From contig JAQMRL010000014.1 of assembly GCA_035578175.1 (NCBI GenBank), positions 9,755,274-9,819,273 on the forward strand: a stretch of DNA of 64,000 nt, read 5' to 3'. Each line of letters begins with the position of its first letter. The first letter of the stretch is position 1. A model generated the notes under the pieces. The model was given only the letters and a program-made list of their open reading frames with translations. It was not told where the DNA came from and made no database searches. The position numbers and the translations under genes are program-made. Of this stretch, positions 33,407 to 46,700 are shown one piece after another. This DNA is from Catonia carolina. Its lineage: Eukaryota > Arthropoda > Insecta > Hemiptera > Achilidae.

Positions 33407-34572
33407 GTATAAGGAAAAAAATAAAAAAATAAAAATAAAACATAAAATTCAATTTTTTTATTATTTTTCTTAAAATGTTATTTAGAAAAAAAATGTAAAC
33501 TATTTTCCAGGTTACATTTCAAACAATATATAAATAAAAATTTTGTTTTAATATAATATAAACATTAATACGCATATAAAAAGCTTTTCACATAAATATT
33601 ACAATTAAATCTATCATTATATAAAATTACAAATATATTATAAATAAATAATCAACAATTAACATACGTATACAATAATACAACAAATACAAATATACAA
33701 CATTCATATACACATTTTTTAAACGATAAATAAATAAACACGTTAACATAAATTACATCTTTGAAATTATAAGAAGTCATTACATAGATAACCTAAAAAT
33801 TTAGTTTTTTAAACAATACAATTAACATTTACAAACATATACAAATATTGTTAATAGAAAAATTTTATAATTTGTTCATAGACTGAAAGTAGTGAGGAGA
33901 AATTAGCATTACATAAATAAAAAAATAATAATACAAATAAATATTAAAGTTATGACAGACAAATACAAATAATGTGTAAAATAAAATGATTAGAAGAATA
34001 ATAATGTTTTGTAAATTAAAAATGCTTCAGAAGGAAATAATAGCAGTCCGAAATCTCCCTCAGCTGGTATTTTTGTTCTTTATTCATTGGAAGTTTTATA
34101 ACAGCAGTCAAAAATTCGTGACACCTGAAAAATGATCATTGCAGAATTATTAAAAAAAATATCATCAACTTCCTATACAGGTATTTTTAACAGCCGTATT
34201 ACATTATTAGTGAAAATGTATATTATTTCTTTAAAACACCAGTAATATGATACTCAGTAAACACCAATTATAGCGCTTTCGTGCATAAAATACACATCTT
34301 CACAGTAATTTTCTTTTATATATTAACCCTTTCACTGCCGGGTCCGAACACCCTTCGGATTCGGGTGTGTTTTCCCTGTGCCGGCTCCGTATATGCTTCG
34401 GGTCTGCCTAGCGCGCTCTTGTATATTTTTATAGAAGCTGGCAGTGAATCTATCGTTACTATTTTGACCTCGGCACACAGTAAACATTCTATTCTTCTTT
34501 TTTTTTAGTAAATTACTGTTTTTGAAAAAATCTTGCACTTTGTACTTATAATTAGAGTAAATACAATAAAAA
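33407..34572. other. very A/T-rich stretch, no gene recognised
   Basis: 33,411-34,060 is almost only A and T (ATAAAAAT-like words). 34,060-34,572 is ordinary AT-rich DNA with a small GC-richer patch at 34,330-34,420. Confidence 0.6.
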
Positions 34573-34975
34573 ATATGCCCATAACAGACAGGTGGAGTGT
34601 CAAATTATTTACACTCAATCTGTTCGTTGCAGGGCTAAAATAAATAGTTCTGTTTCTTATCACATGGTCAGTCAATTAAATGACTGAATCATTTAAGAAC
34701 AGAAGAGGTAGAGGTGTAAAATACACTAATCAGAGTTATCTTCTCTGAAAGTAATGAATTTCATTGTACAGCCAGACCCTGTGGTGAATGAAGTGAAGTT
34801 GTCATTTACAGAGTGGAAAATATGTGCTTTTCAGAGGGCCTGGCATGCTGATAAGCGTACTTTTCCACTCAGTGAGGAAGGCAATGGTAAACCACCTCAC
34901 TCCTCGTTTTACTTAGTAAAACCTCTAGAGGTTCAAACCAGCCTTTCGGCTGTTGACCTAAACAACAACAACAAT
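34573..34975 (+). repeat. S-family dispersed repeat, full copy
   Basis: About 400 bp: CCATAACAGACAGGTGGAGT, TCACATGGTCAGTCAATTAA, AACAGAAGAGGTAGAGGTGT, CAGACCCTGTGGTGAATGAA, GGTTCAAACCAGCC and an (AAC)n end. At least eight further copies or pieces occur in the window. GGTTCAAACC looks like a B box, but no A box was found, so SINE status is open. Confidence 0.75.
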
Positions 34976-35076
34976 AAAAAATGGTAAAACATAAATCGGC
35001 ATATGAAATCATGTAACGAAAATAACGGTGGCAGCGAAAGGGTTAAACCCTGTTCACACTGTTGATCTAATTTTAG

Positions 35077-35125
35077 GCGATGCTGAATGGATTGTGGTTG
35101 GAGCGATAAAACGTGGTTCTGCAAG
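35077..35125 (+). CDS. candidate short internal exon
   Basis: A 49-nt segment between an acceptor (tctaattttag) and a donor (gtcagt). Entered with one pending nucleotide it reads DAEWIVVGAIKRGSA. The pattern VxxIxxGSA resembles part of a PDZ domain, but the piece is too short to assign. It lies in non-repeat sequence just after a 400-bp repeat. Frame 0 contains a stop, so it cannot follow the 3,954-4,055 exon directly. Confidence 0.22.
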
Positions 35126-37605
35126 GTCAGTATAAATCTAAGACAAATAAATATTGCACTTTTCTTGTAGGGAATTCTTTAACGCATCTGATAGTGTTTT
35201 CAGAAATAGAGTATCATAAAAGGGAAATTTTTTATTCTCGCTATAGTGTGTAGGTAGCATTGATTGTTATGAATGAAAGTCCCGTGCAGGTCGTGTGTAC
35301 GTCAGCGTACATGTTCTTTAGTTTGTGTTGAAGCTATGATGATTCTGTAACGGAATTTGCCCTTGATGGTGTTACGATGAGTTCATTTTACTGTTCACGG
35401 GGGGGTTTACTATCATTGAGTCAAAATATTCAACGCTTTGCAAGGTTGCACAAGAATTGTAACGGGTTCCCTCTTACGGCATGTACAGAATTGTTCAAAA
35501 AACATCGTTGTACAGAAAAGAATTTCCTACATTGATTTGCTGACAGCTGTAATCGAAATGTAATAATGGGTCTGTGACGTCACCTTTAAGAATGTAAAAT
35601 ACCATCCCTTCACCTTCCAACATGGACTCATTTTGAACATTCTGTAACTTCGTCAAATATTTATGGAAATTTATATGAAAAATATACATTTATTTAGTAA
35701 TCTCTTTTCTACAAAACATGTTTTATAAATTGTTTTGATAAACTGAAATTTAAGCCCATTATAGTAAAAAATCTAAACACAAAAGTTTTTGCGGATGAGA
35801 ATTTTGCATCCCTAACGCAAAGAATTATGATGGGATTTTCATGTTATTATATTATATGTATTATATTTTATGTTGTACATATTATATGAATCAGCAGTAT
35901 TTTTTTCAGAATTTTTCATCAGTAATGACGTTGGATAAAACAGTTATTTTGATAGCGCATTTTGATTTTTACAATTCTTCTGTTTTACAAGAAACAGTCC
36001 ATGTTGAAAGGGTTAAAATTTAAAACACCTTACTTCCACCATGGTAGATAAGGATTTAGTCGATTATTAATCTATTCTTAAATCTACATTTAAAACAGTC
36101 TTGCCAACTTAATTAGATTGTTGTCATATTCAATTTTATAGTTCATTAATTTCTGTTAATTTCCATATTTGTAAAATATAATAGTTTTCCTAAATTTTAA
36201 CTTCATTCTGTTTTTAATTTATTTCTAAATTATTTGTTATCTGTTATTGAACATATTTATAATGTAGTTTCAAACCGTATGACAGTGCATACTTTTTCAA
36301 GTTGAAAAATAATTTTTATTATAGTAAAACTAAAGGAAAGATCACTACCAGCCATTATGCTGTTGCATTCATTTGTCTCCAGGGACCATGCCCTTTTCAT
36401 TTAAAAGAGTTCAGTTCCCTATTACCCCTTCTGATACGGCGTGTTTCTAATAGTATAGTGAAAGTTCAAATGTCAAAACATGCTCCCAAATAAATTCATT
36501 TATCTAAGGCCATTACTGATAGAAAATTGTGAAAAAATTACAGGCATTTTATAAAACACGTACAGTCATTTTTATTTAAAAAAAATGAAAATTGGTTCAG
36601 TTTCTCGCTAGCTACAGCAGCGAAACACTTTCACAGGTAAAAATTTGTAGGTTACTTTATATTTTTGGCTGTAACGTGCTGAAATTTAAGTTTATCATAA
36701 AATAATTGTACACTACATAACTTGTAGAAGACATTTTCATGAATAAAACCATGTTTTACAATATAATTTAGAGTAACATTAGCTCTAATAATTATTGCAG
36801 TTTGAAATTTGCAAGATGCAAAGTGGGAACAGAATCTGTGATATTCGAACAGTGTTGCTTTGTCAAATTCCTGCCATTTTCCACACTCTTGCTCACAATA
36901 CGTATGTGAATAGTATTAACATTGAATACAAATACACATACAAAATTATGTAGTACTGGTAAAAGGATAGGGTTTGTAATAGGCCATGAAACAGCCCGAG
37001 GGAGCTTTGGTGAAGAAAGACAATGTTTACTCTCAGAATTTCCGTATACCATGCCAACAATTGCACGTAGGACGAAAAGGTTTAATTTATAGCATCTACG
37101 CATTATTCTGATTTAGTAGGTAGTTCTACAAACATTATAGATGAAATATTCCATAAGTTACATTGTCTTGAAGATAGGACAACTTCAAAAGTAACTTGAC
37201 AACTTACAACCATAATTTCAACCTTGCTATCAATACATTTGCATTGTTTTATATGAAATTATAGAGCCATTCAAGGCGCGTAATAAATAAACTAAAACAA
37301 ATAATCACTTCATAAATACGTTTGCTATATAGACTTTTAAAGCTGGTAACTACCAGGGCTACTGAGATTGCCTCCCCGTAGCAGAAGAGTTAAAAAATTG
37401 ACTTGTTACTGTTGATTTTCGATACCAATTATTTTTCTAAGTATCAGTGTTATTGAGAATTTACATTTGGAATCACCACATCCTTACATAATAATAATAA
37501 TAATATGATTATTAGTTACCTTTTAAAAATAATCATTTTAAAGTCTTTTGTTCATTTCATGTGCTCAGTTTCTCCAAAATTCTCGCATTCAAACAACAAT
37601 TAAAA
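35126..37605. other. probable Gap1 3' UTR and flank; no other gene seen
   Basis: AT-rich, largely repeat-free. The part next to 37,605 should hold the Gap1 3' UTR on the minus strand; the nearest AATAAA-type signals on that strand are about 1 kb away (near 36,570 and 36,313). ORFs here lack family features. Confidence 0.45.
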
Positions 37606-37711
37606 TTACTTAAATGGCGGTGAATGAGTCGGAGATAAATTTCTTAATGATGATATTGAATCCAACCGTCCAGCCAGTAACAAGTAATTATCATCTCCAA
37701 TCGGCGCTTGC
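37606..37711 (-). CDS. Gap1: Gap1 exon l: last coding exon and stop
   Basis: 106 nt completing the lysine codon, then [20 protein letters not shown] and [14 protein letters not shown] followed by TAA at 37,606-37,608. QxPIGD matches the end of RASA3 (EHPIGDKSF). The acceptor is a long T tract plus ag. No strong polyadenylation signal was seen in the first few hundred bases after the stop; the 3' UTR probably reaches toward 36-37 kb. Confidence 0.88.
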
Positions 37712-40700
37712 CTAAAAAAAAAAATTAAACAAAAAATTGTTACAGCCATGCGTCATTTTGTAAATTTCTCGGAATAATATGGAATAATTTTGTTCTGTTT
37801 AGATTGCAATCATAAAAAAAATCACACCTTTTTACAGATTTTGATGGAAAGAAATCCAGAAAATCACTAATTAAGCATCGTACAAAAGACGCTAGAAATA
37901 AAAGATGTAACTTTTTAAATATTCAACAACTTTGATTATAAATACACTATTGTCATAAAATGGCATACTATGGCCGCAATCTTATAAAATCAATTTCATT
38001 TCTACGAGAGCACACCCTCCCCAAGAATTTCAGTAGCCATGGCGCTTACCCTATCTTGTAGACCATAAAAAAATGTAGTAAAAATGAGCATTTAAGCCGC
38101 AATCTTAAAAAATCCCATTTTTTGCAAGTTTTACGAAAAAATAAAAAACCACAAAATCAGCAATACCTGATAAGTAAGCGTTGGACAAAAAGACGCTAGA
38201 AATAACAGATGTAGCTTTTTACATATTCGACAACTTTGTTTTGCCCTAAAATGTATATTACAGCCACAATCTTAAAACAAAAAGCAATTTTTCTACGAGA
38301 GTACAGCCCCCCAAGAATTTCAGCAGACATAGCACTTACCCTCTTGTAGAGCATAAAAAATATAGAAAATGAAGTGATATTTTCAAAAAGATTGTAGGAG
38401 TCATTTTTGAGAAAATTAAAAAAGAGTGAAAACGTGTACTATTCTGGTTGACCGATTTTAATGAAAATGTTCGAGTCGGGTCCTCTAGTGATACCTAACT
38501 TCAGTTTCAAGTTTCAATTTCGTATGATGTTCCAATCTTGAGATATTTTGTTCACACACACACACACATCAATCGCTAAGAACATGTTTTTTTGGGTTCA
38601 TGGGGTCTGAAAACGTGTAGATCCGATGAAAACTCAATTTCGAAAAATCAACATGAAAACAATATTTTCCTTCCTATATATTCATATAGGAAAAAAAACA
38701 AATTATAAAGATAAATAAACTGCACTTACTTGCTGCCATATTTAGTTTCTCTGGCAAGATTACGTAGATAAACTCTATATTCATGTTCCAATGCAAACAC
38801 AGCATCTCTTAAAGAATTTAATGTTTGAAAACACGTTTTAACATCATCAATTAATGCACTTTTTAAGAAACATATATCACCTGTATACACTGCCTGACAT
38901 TCACATGCTCCTTAAAAAAAAAGAAGAAATTCATTAGTGAGCCAATTTTTACTACAAAATCTAGTTGATGATTTATATGAGGAGTGTTCAAAAAGTTCCC
39001 AAAATGGTGGTTCAGCGTGCTAATATTATGACCTATGGCAATGCTTACCTAATCACCTTCGAAGAAGGACCCTTGCGCCCACACACACACTTGCTCCATC
39101 GATATCTTCCAAGGTTGCAAAAAGTTTCCCTTTGAGGCCCATTTTCACATATGGATTGCTGTTTCGTCTGAGTCATAGGCGAACACCCAAGACTCATTCC
39201 AAGTGACGATCTGCTGGAGGAATGCAGGATCCTTCGAACTTGTCATTTTAATACAAATATGACTATTTGAAAAAGGAACGAGTACAAATGAGTCACTTGT
39301 CAAGCTATGGAAGAAGTTGATCACAATTCAATACAAACAGTTCACGATATTGAGCTTTCATGGTGAATACGAGGTGTGGCAATTAAGTTCCGGGAATTCG
39401 TCAATAAAACACAAGCAAAATTTTATTATCGACCTTCACAATAGTCTTCCTCTATCTCTACACAATGATTCCAACGTTGCTCCCACGATTGGAAGCACCC
39501 TTGGTAATCCTCCGAAGTTACTCCATTCAGCACCGCGGTTACAGATTCCTTAATATGCTGTACACCACCATGATGAATTCTCTAGAGGTGTGACTTCATC
39601 TTAGGGAATTAGAAAAAGTCACAGGGGCGATATCGAGGCTGTGGAGTGAGTGCGAAAACGTTGGAATGCCTTTTTTTGCCCAAAAACTCTTGCGCAATGA
39701 ACGACAAATGGGCCAGCGCGTTTTTGTGGTGCAAGATCCGGCAATCCTCAGCGAGAACAAGGTGCACATGTGAAATGCATGCTCACAGCTACTCCAGGAA
39801 GCCAACAAAGATCCAGTCACTGTCTGGCCAGCAGGAACATATTCACAACGAATGATGCTGCAGATATAAAAAAAAATACAATCAACATTGCCTTCAGTTG
39901 CAACTTGGACATCCTCACTTTGTTTATGGGTCTCTGGTCATACTCAAGAGTATCCAGGTCTCATCTCCAATGACTACATGACTCATCCAATCTCTGCCGT
40001 CGCTCTGAATGCGGGACAACAAATCCTCACTTGTAATTTGAGTCACTCATTAATCCCACCAAAAAAATTACTTTTGAAAAACACGCATAAAACACAAATC
40101 AAACATGCTTTCGACTATAACAAAAGGAAGGTCTCCTATTTCCAGTCATATGTTCACGAAAGACACAGTGGTGTCAATTCCTGAATTATAACTGAATTCA
40201 CACATTTTAAAGATTTACAAATAATCAATACATGACTATCGAGACTTGCTGTTAGTGCCAGACTGACCCAAGGTGAATGGAAGGTCGACGACTCGGCGGC
40301 GAAGATGGTGGGGGAACTGCGCGGCTCATCAGATTAAAACGTTCTTTACTTTCTGAATGACCCTCATATAAAACCATAACACTACACATAATAATAATAA
40401 TAATAATAATAATAATGTTGTATGAACTTACTCATATAATTTTCTAGCCGATCTATATGCGTTATTGTCAAGGAATGTAATCTAGCTAATTCTCTTTCTG
40501 AATCTATATTAGTTTTTAAATCTAGGCTATTTGACACATCACAGCAACCAACTGCTGTCTCGCTCTCTGCTTTACAACTGTAACAAAAAATATCTGGTGT
40601 GAAACACTCGCATAACTTTCTCTTACCAATGTAGATAACGAACAATGTAACCTAATTTTAATCATGAGTGAATGATGCAAAATGAAGATCAACCTCTGTA

Positions 40701-43700
40701 GAACTTAAAATCACTAATTGAAACTAAACTAAGCTCTGTAGAAAAAAATACCATAAAATAAAAGTTGTATCAATGTAATGCAATTTAATAACTGTAATTT
40801 TAACAAATTCGCCATTAGCACTACTCAGTCATACTGTATTGGTAAAAGCATACAAAATAAAATCAGTGATTCAGCTGGTGATTTATAATGTTTTATTGTA
40901 CGACGCTTTGCAGCTCTTCCCGTAAGGTAAGTTCTTCCGGAAAGGTATAGTTTTTGAAAGTTATGATAATATTTTTCAAATCTGATGAGCTCTGAACTTA
41001 TGCATTGCCCCCTACCCACTTCATAGCTAGGTAATGACTTGCCAGCAACATTGCCAACACTTGCTCTCATAGCTCTGTTATATACGCCAATGCCAGCTGC
41101 ATTGGCGTAGTTGGTAACGCGCTTGCCTCTCATTATGCCATCTTGGGTTCAAATCCCATTCAGGCACGGCATATTTTCATACGTTAAAAAAAGTTTATTT
41201 CATCCTTCACCATCTGCATTAGCAGTAATTGCAAAACAGTCGGGCGCAAAAAAAGCTCAGTAATATATTTCGTTCGCCATTTCTTTGATCTTTCAATAAC
41301 AATTATAACCTATGAACATACAACCCAGCTGATTATATTATAAAATATTGTATGTTAACTTGCTCTACAATCAACAAGTTCAGTACGAGATACAAGACAT
41401 GAGTGAACTATTGGAGCTCTTATATGCATGCGCGTGTAATCTTTGTTACGCTGAAACATTCGTACAATCTGACAATGCTGGCAAACGTTCTGATTGGTCT
41501 AAACTTTTGAAACAGCAGAGTTCATCTACCAAGAAAAGCATTATACCGTGCGTTCGGAAAGTCGCTGTGCACCAAGTGATATGACAGGGAATAATTTCAT
41601 GGCTAGGTTGGTAGCTCTGTGCTGTTCAATTGTTGCCGAACACGTCGAGGCCTGTCAGTCATTGAGTTGAAGTTGTATATGTTTCATTTATTGCAGTTCT
41701 GTTGCACGTTTTTTGTTGTTGGACGCGATGGTTCTTTCAGTAGAGGAGCGCATTTTCCTCGTTGAATACGTATTTCGCGAAGGTGACAAGTACAGTGATT
41801 TAGTGAAGCGCAAATTTTCTGAAAAGTTTCCAGATTCAATTATTCCTCACCGTAATGCAGTACGAACACTGATAGAAAAATTTCGGGCAACTGGCTCTGT
41901 TGAGGACGCTGAACGTAGTGGTAGGCCCCCTAAGCTAGACGAACAAAAGCTGCTGGATATTTCTGATTCTATGGCACAAAGTCCAAAAAAATCAATGCGT
42001 AAGTTAGCACAACAGCATAATATCGGACTTGCTACCGCACATAAAGCTGTCAGACAAGAACTTAAACTATTCCCATACAAAGTGAGGTGTGTTCAAGAGC
42101 TGAAACCTTCAGATAATGACAAGAGACTAAATTATTGTCATTGGTTTCAACGTTTCATCAACCAAAATTCCGAAGACATCCTTGACGTAACGTTTTATAC
42201 AGATGAAGCGTGGTTTCACTTGGGAGGGTATATAAGTTCACAAAATACTCGAGTATGGTCGACAACTAACCCTTGCGCTTTACATGAACAGTCCTTACAC
42301 GAAGCAAAAATTGGAGTCTGGGTTGCTGTGAGTAGAGCACGTATTGTTGGACCAATTTTTTTTGCAAACACAATCAATAGTGAACGTTATTGTTCTGATA
42401 TTTTAGAGAACTTTACGCATCAAATAACACAAGTGGAAATGAATAATGGTTGGTTCCAACAAGACGGGGCAACAGCACATACATCTAACATCTCAATGGC
42501 TTTCCTGCGCAACGTGTTTGGTGAACGAATAATTTAAAAGAATTTGTGGCCTGCAAGATCTCCTGATCTGACTCCCCCCGATTTCTTTTTATGGGGTGCG
42601 GCGAAACAAACTGTGTATCGGAACAGACCACACACGATTGACGAACTTAAAGCCGCAATAACGGCATACATTCAAGGAATCACTGTTCTTCAGTTGCGAA
42701 AGGTGTTTGCAAACAAAATGAAACGAGTGCAATGCTGTATTGATGCCAATGGAGGTCATTTCGAACACCTTCTATAAACAATGTAATCACGGTTTAACAA
42801 TGTAATTAAGGTATTGAATAAATTTTTTTCCAAAATGCTTAGTCATTTCTTTATACATATTTTCATAAATCCATAGTCACAATTCCAGTGCACAGCGACT
42901 TTCCGAACGCACGGTATAAGCAAATCCAATGTTTACTTTAACACATTATAGAAATATAGGCGACCAATTACGTTATAACTGACTGAATGATTTTCAATCA
43001 AACGAACTTTCACAACGGACATCAGTATCCCCCAATTATTCCGTTAAATCAAACACTGACTAAAATATTGCAAAACAGTTGGATGTAAAAAAATGTTACA
43101 TTTTAGAATGTCATTTCTCAGGCAAATTGAGCAAAAGGTGACGACCACTATACTGCTACTCTTGATTTCTAGAATTAACCAGTGCCAGATCACATTGTGT
43201 TTAGTAATTTAATAAACAATTGTACCACATAACAATAATAAATTAACTTACCAATGCCAATGGTTATTTATGTATGCTCCTGGATGATATTTAGTCAACC
43301 GATGGTCATTCGTTTGACATATTTTCGCTAACATATCAACCCATTCCTTTTCTTCGACACAATTACTAGCCTGGAAAACAATAATTTTTTTTTCAAGTTT
43401 CTGACAAAATTTAATGTTACTTTGATCATCAATCGAAAGGGTCGTTTGAACCTCTAGAGGCTTTACTAAGAAAAACGAGGAGTGATGTAGTTTACCATTA
43501 CCTTCTTCACTGAGTGGAAAAGTATGTTTATCAGCATCCCAAGCTTTCTGAAAAGCATCTACTTTCTACCCTGCAAATGACATCTTCACTTCAATCTTAA
43601 CAATTCCAACTTATCAATACCGTACTTGGTTTGTGAATCTAAAAATTATGTTTACTAAGGTTCGTTCAGACGAACAAGTGGTGGTGCCCGAAATCGGAAA

Positions 43701-46700
43701 AGTATTAGTTTATAAATAACAAAGTATACAACCAGAATGAAGTAGCTCTTGTTGTTTACATAAACAGCTGAAAGCCTGGTTTGAAACTAAAGAGGTTTTA
43801 CCAAGTAAAAACAAGGAGTGCTATGGTTTACTATTACCTTCCTCACTGAGTTGAAAGATATATGCTTATCAACATGCCAAGCCCTCCAAAAAGCATCTAC
43901 TTTCCACCCTGCAATTGACACCTTCATTTCATTCACCACAGTATAATGAAATTCATTACTCTCAGAGAAGATAACTGTGACTAGTGTCTTTTATACCTCT
44001 ACCTCTTATGTTCTTAAATTCTGCAGTCATATAACTGGGTGACCATGTGATAAGAAACAGATCTATTTTTTTGTAGCCCTGGAACTAGCAGATCGAGTGC
44101 AAATAATTTAACACTCCATCTACCTGTTATTGGGTATATATTAAAATTTAATATAACTTCTATATTCTATATCGAAGGTCTGAAATTCCTATCTTTACCT
44201 CGTTCATACAAATCAATTTATAAAATTGACAATAGAAGCCAGTGAAACTGATCTCACCAAAAATGAACTGGTTACAAAATAATTAATTGCAAAACCCAAT
44301 AGAAATGTGAAAAAAAAATTAAAAAACGAAGAGCAAAAAAAAATTGTGTCAATTTTTAAGCCATCATAACAGAGGAATTGCTGGACAATCAGTAATCATA
44401 CTAAAAAATAAAACCTGGTGTGAAATGCACACACGACTTTCGCTTGCCAAATAGTAAATAATAAAAAAAATGTAACCTAATTTTTATCACGAGTGACGCA
44501 CAATGAATTAACATTTTTTTGACTTAAAAATAGAGAAAATCAGACATTAAACTAAGTTCTTTACAAAAAAAAATCTGGCATGAAACACTCACACTACTTT
44601 CTCTTGCCAATGCAAATAATTAACAATATAACTAAACACTAGTAATAAAACATTAGAAATAAACAAAAAAATCTAACCTCAATAAACATAACCTAATTTA
44701 ATCGTGAGTGAAAGACGCGAAATGAAAATCAACTTCAGTTTGGCTTAAAAATACGGAAAATCACTCTTTCACGCTAAACTAGGCTTTGCAGAGAAAATGT
44801 TCTACATAAAAGTTGTAGATCTTTTAATTTTCTATAAGTTTGATTATATACACTTTTGTCGTAAAATGCATACTAAGGCTAAAATCTTATAAAAAAATTC
44901 ACTTTTTTACACAATTTTGAAAAAAAAGCAGAAAATCTCTAACTACCGCTAAGTAGATCCGGTGAAAACTCGATTTCGAAAAATCGACATGAAAACAATA
45001 CTTTCCTTCCTATATACTCATATAGGCAAGAGAAAGTAAAAATCGTAGAAGCAGATGAGAAAATCGCTAAAAAGTGAAAAATTGCACGAAAAAACTAATA
45101 CTTTCGATTGACTGATTTAAATAAAAATGTTCATGTCGGGTCCCAAGTGGTACCTAACTTGCATTATACGTTAAAAAAAAGTTTAAGTAAAAACAAACTA
45201 AATTACCTGTACATATAGAACCCTGTGTGGTTGTACGATTTGAAACATATTATTTTTTTTAAATGAATCTTGGTGAACTCTTTCTACAGCTAAAATGTCA
45301 GATAATGGAATTGTACAAAGTGGTTCCTTTCCTGGAAAAAAACAAAACATTAATCCATAAGCGCTCAAACAGTGGAAAACTGAACGAACACACATACTTT
45401 TGACAAAAAAAGGAAAACTTATTGGATTCACCGACTTCATTTGTAACATTTAAAATTTTAATAAAATACTGAGTTACTATTAGTTGTGTCCAAGAAAAAT
45501 CCAACCTTGCTACAAATCTCCGCGGTGGCGATATTCTTTGTCACCCAGCTCATGGCATCCTTCAAAGTAATCACAATTTGACTGTACAACACACTCCCAT
45601 TGGTCTTCCAACTTCTCTAAACAGTCATCGAAGTTACCTAAGCTACTCAAGTTTTGTCACCAGTGCGTAGTTACAAGAAAAAGTTACTACAATTTGTAAA
45701 ATTATAAGAAAATTTTATTATTCAATACTATTAATTTATAGCTTTATATTTTGCTTGAACCACTTTAAGTCAATTTGTAAGCTTTAAGTCTCTTTTTGGC
45801 GTGATATTCTCTCATGTTCTGAGCACGCTTCTGTTTGGCTGCTTCTGAAAATTCCCTCTTCTTATACTCTCTTAAATATGTTTATGTTTTGTTAAAAATT
45901 ATTTCAAGCTTTTAAACATTGTAAACATAAAATTATATTTTAAATTTCCAAGTTTAAAATGTATTTCTCTAAAATTAATCTTTTAAAAATAAAACCAAAA
46001 AAATTAAAACTATCACAACAGTTGAACAAACTTAAAAACTTTTAAACAAACATGAAAATCAAACAATACCTAAAACATTAAGAACATTAAGATAACAATA
46101 TATAATAATATTGTTATAATGAAGCAGCGGGAAATGAAATCAGCTGTTTATCAACAGCTGACCGATTAAATATAAAAACGTAGCATTTGATTGTTGGAGC
46201 ATCGCCACGATTTGAATGACTGGTGTGTTAGTGGCCTCAATCGTATGGGATTCTTCGTTACAGTGAAGTTTTTTATTCTGTTTTAAGATATTGTATTTAA
46301 TGATTGATTCGGTAAGGGACAATGTTTATTTTATTGTTAATAAATTGCGTTGTTTTAAATGTTAAATAACTTATTTTCATGAACTCATTATTTTCATTGT
46401 TTAGGTTTTTTGTCAAATAATTTTGTTGAATAATTATACGTGAATTAATTAAATTAAAGTTTGCAATTTTACTTTACTATAACGAGTTGTAACAATATTA
46501 AAATATTTTTTCTATGCAAATTTTTTTTATTTTTACACACAAATAGAGGTTATTTTCTGAACAACCCTTGTAGAATTGATTGAAAGCTGCAGGATGCATT
46601 ATAAAGATTTAATATTTACCTTTATGTTTAGCATACGTCAAATCTTGAGTAGTTAACCTAAAATAACGTTTCTTAAAATTTTTCCTAGAAAATCTTGTTC

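Noticed and set aside
36792..37103. 103-codon minus-strand ORF just after Gap1
   Set aside because: Lies in the probable 3' UTR on the same strand, without similarity or splice signals.
38978..40366. One single 1.4 kb mariner
   Set aside because: Two different terminal repeats and two first-Asp regions (WNESW and GDETW) show two separate remnants side by side.
41088..41240. A functional tRNA gene
   Set aside because: A and B boxes are present but the acceptor stem does not pair and a shared tail follows; a second copy has the same tail. It is a SINE.
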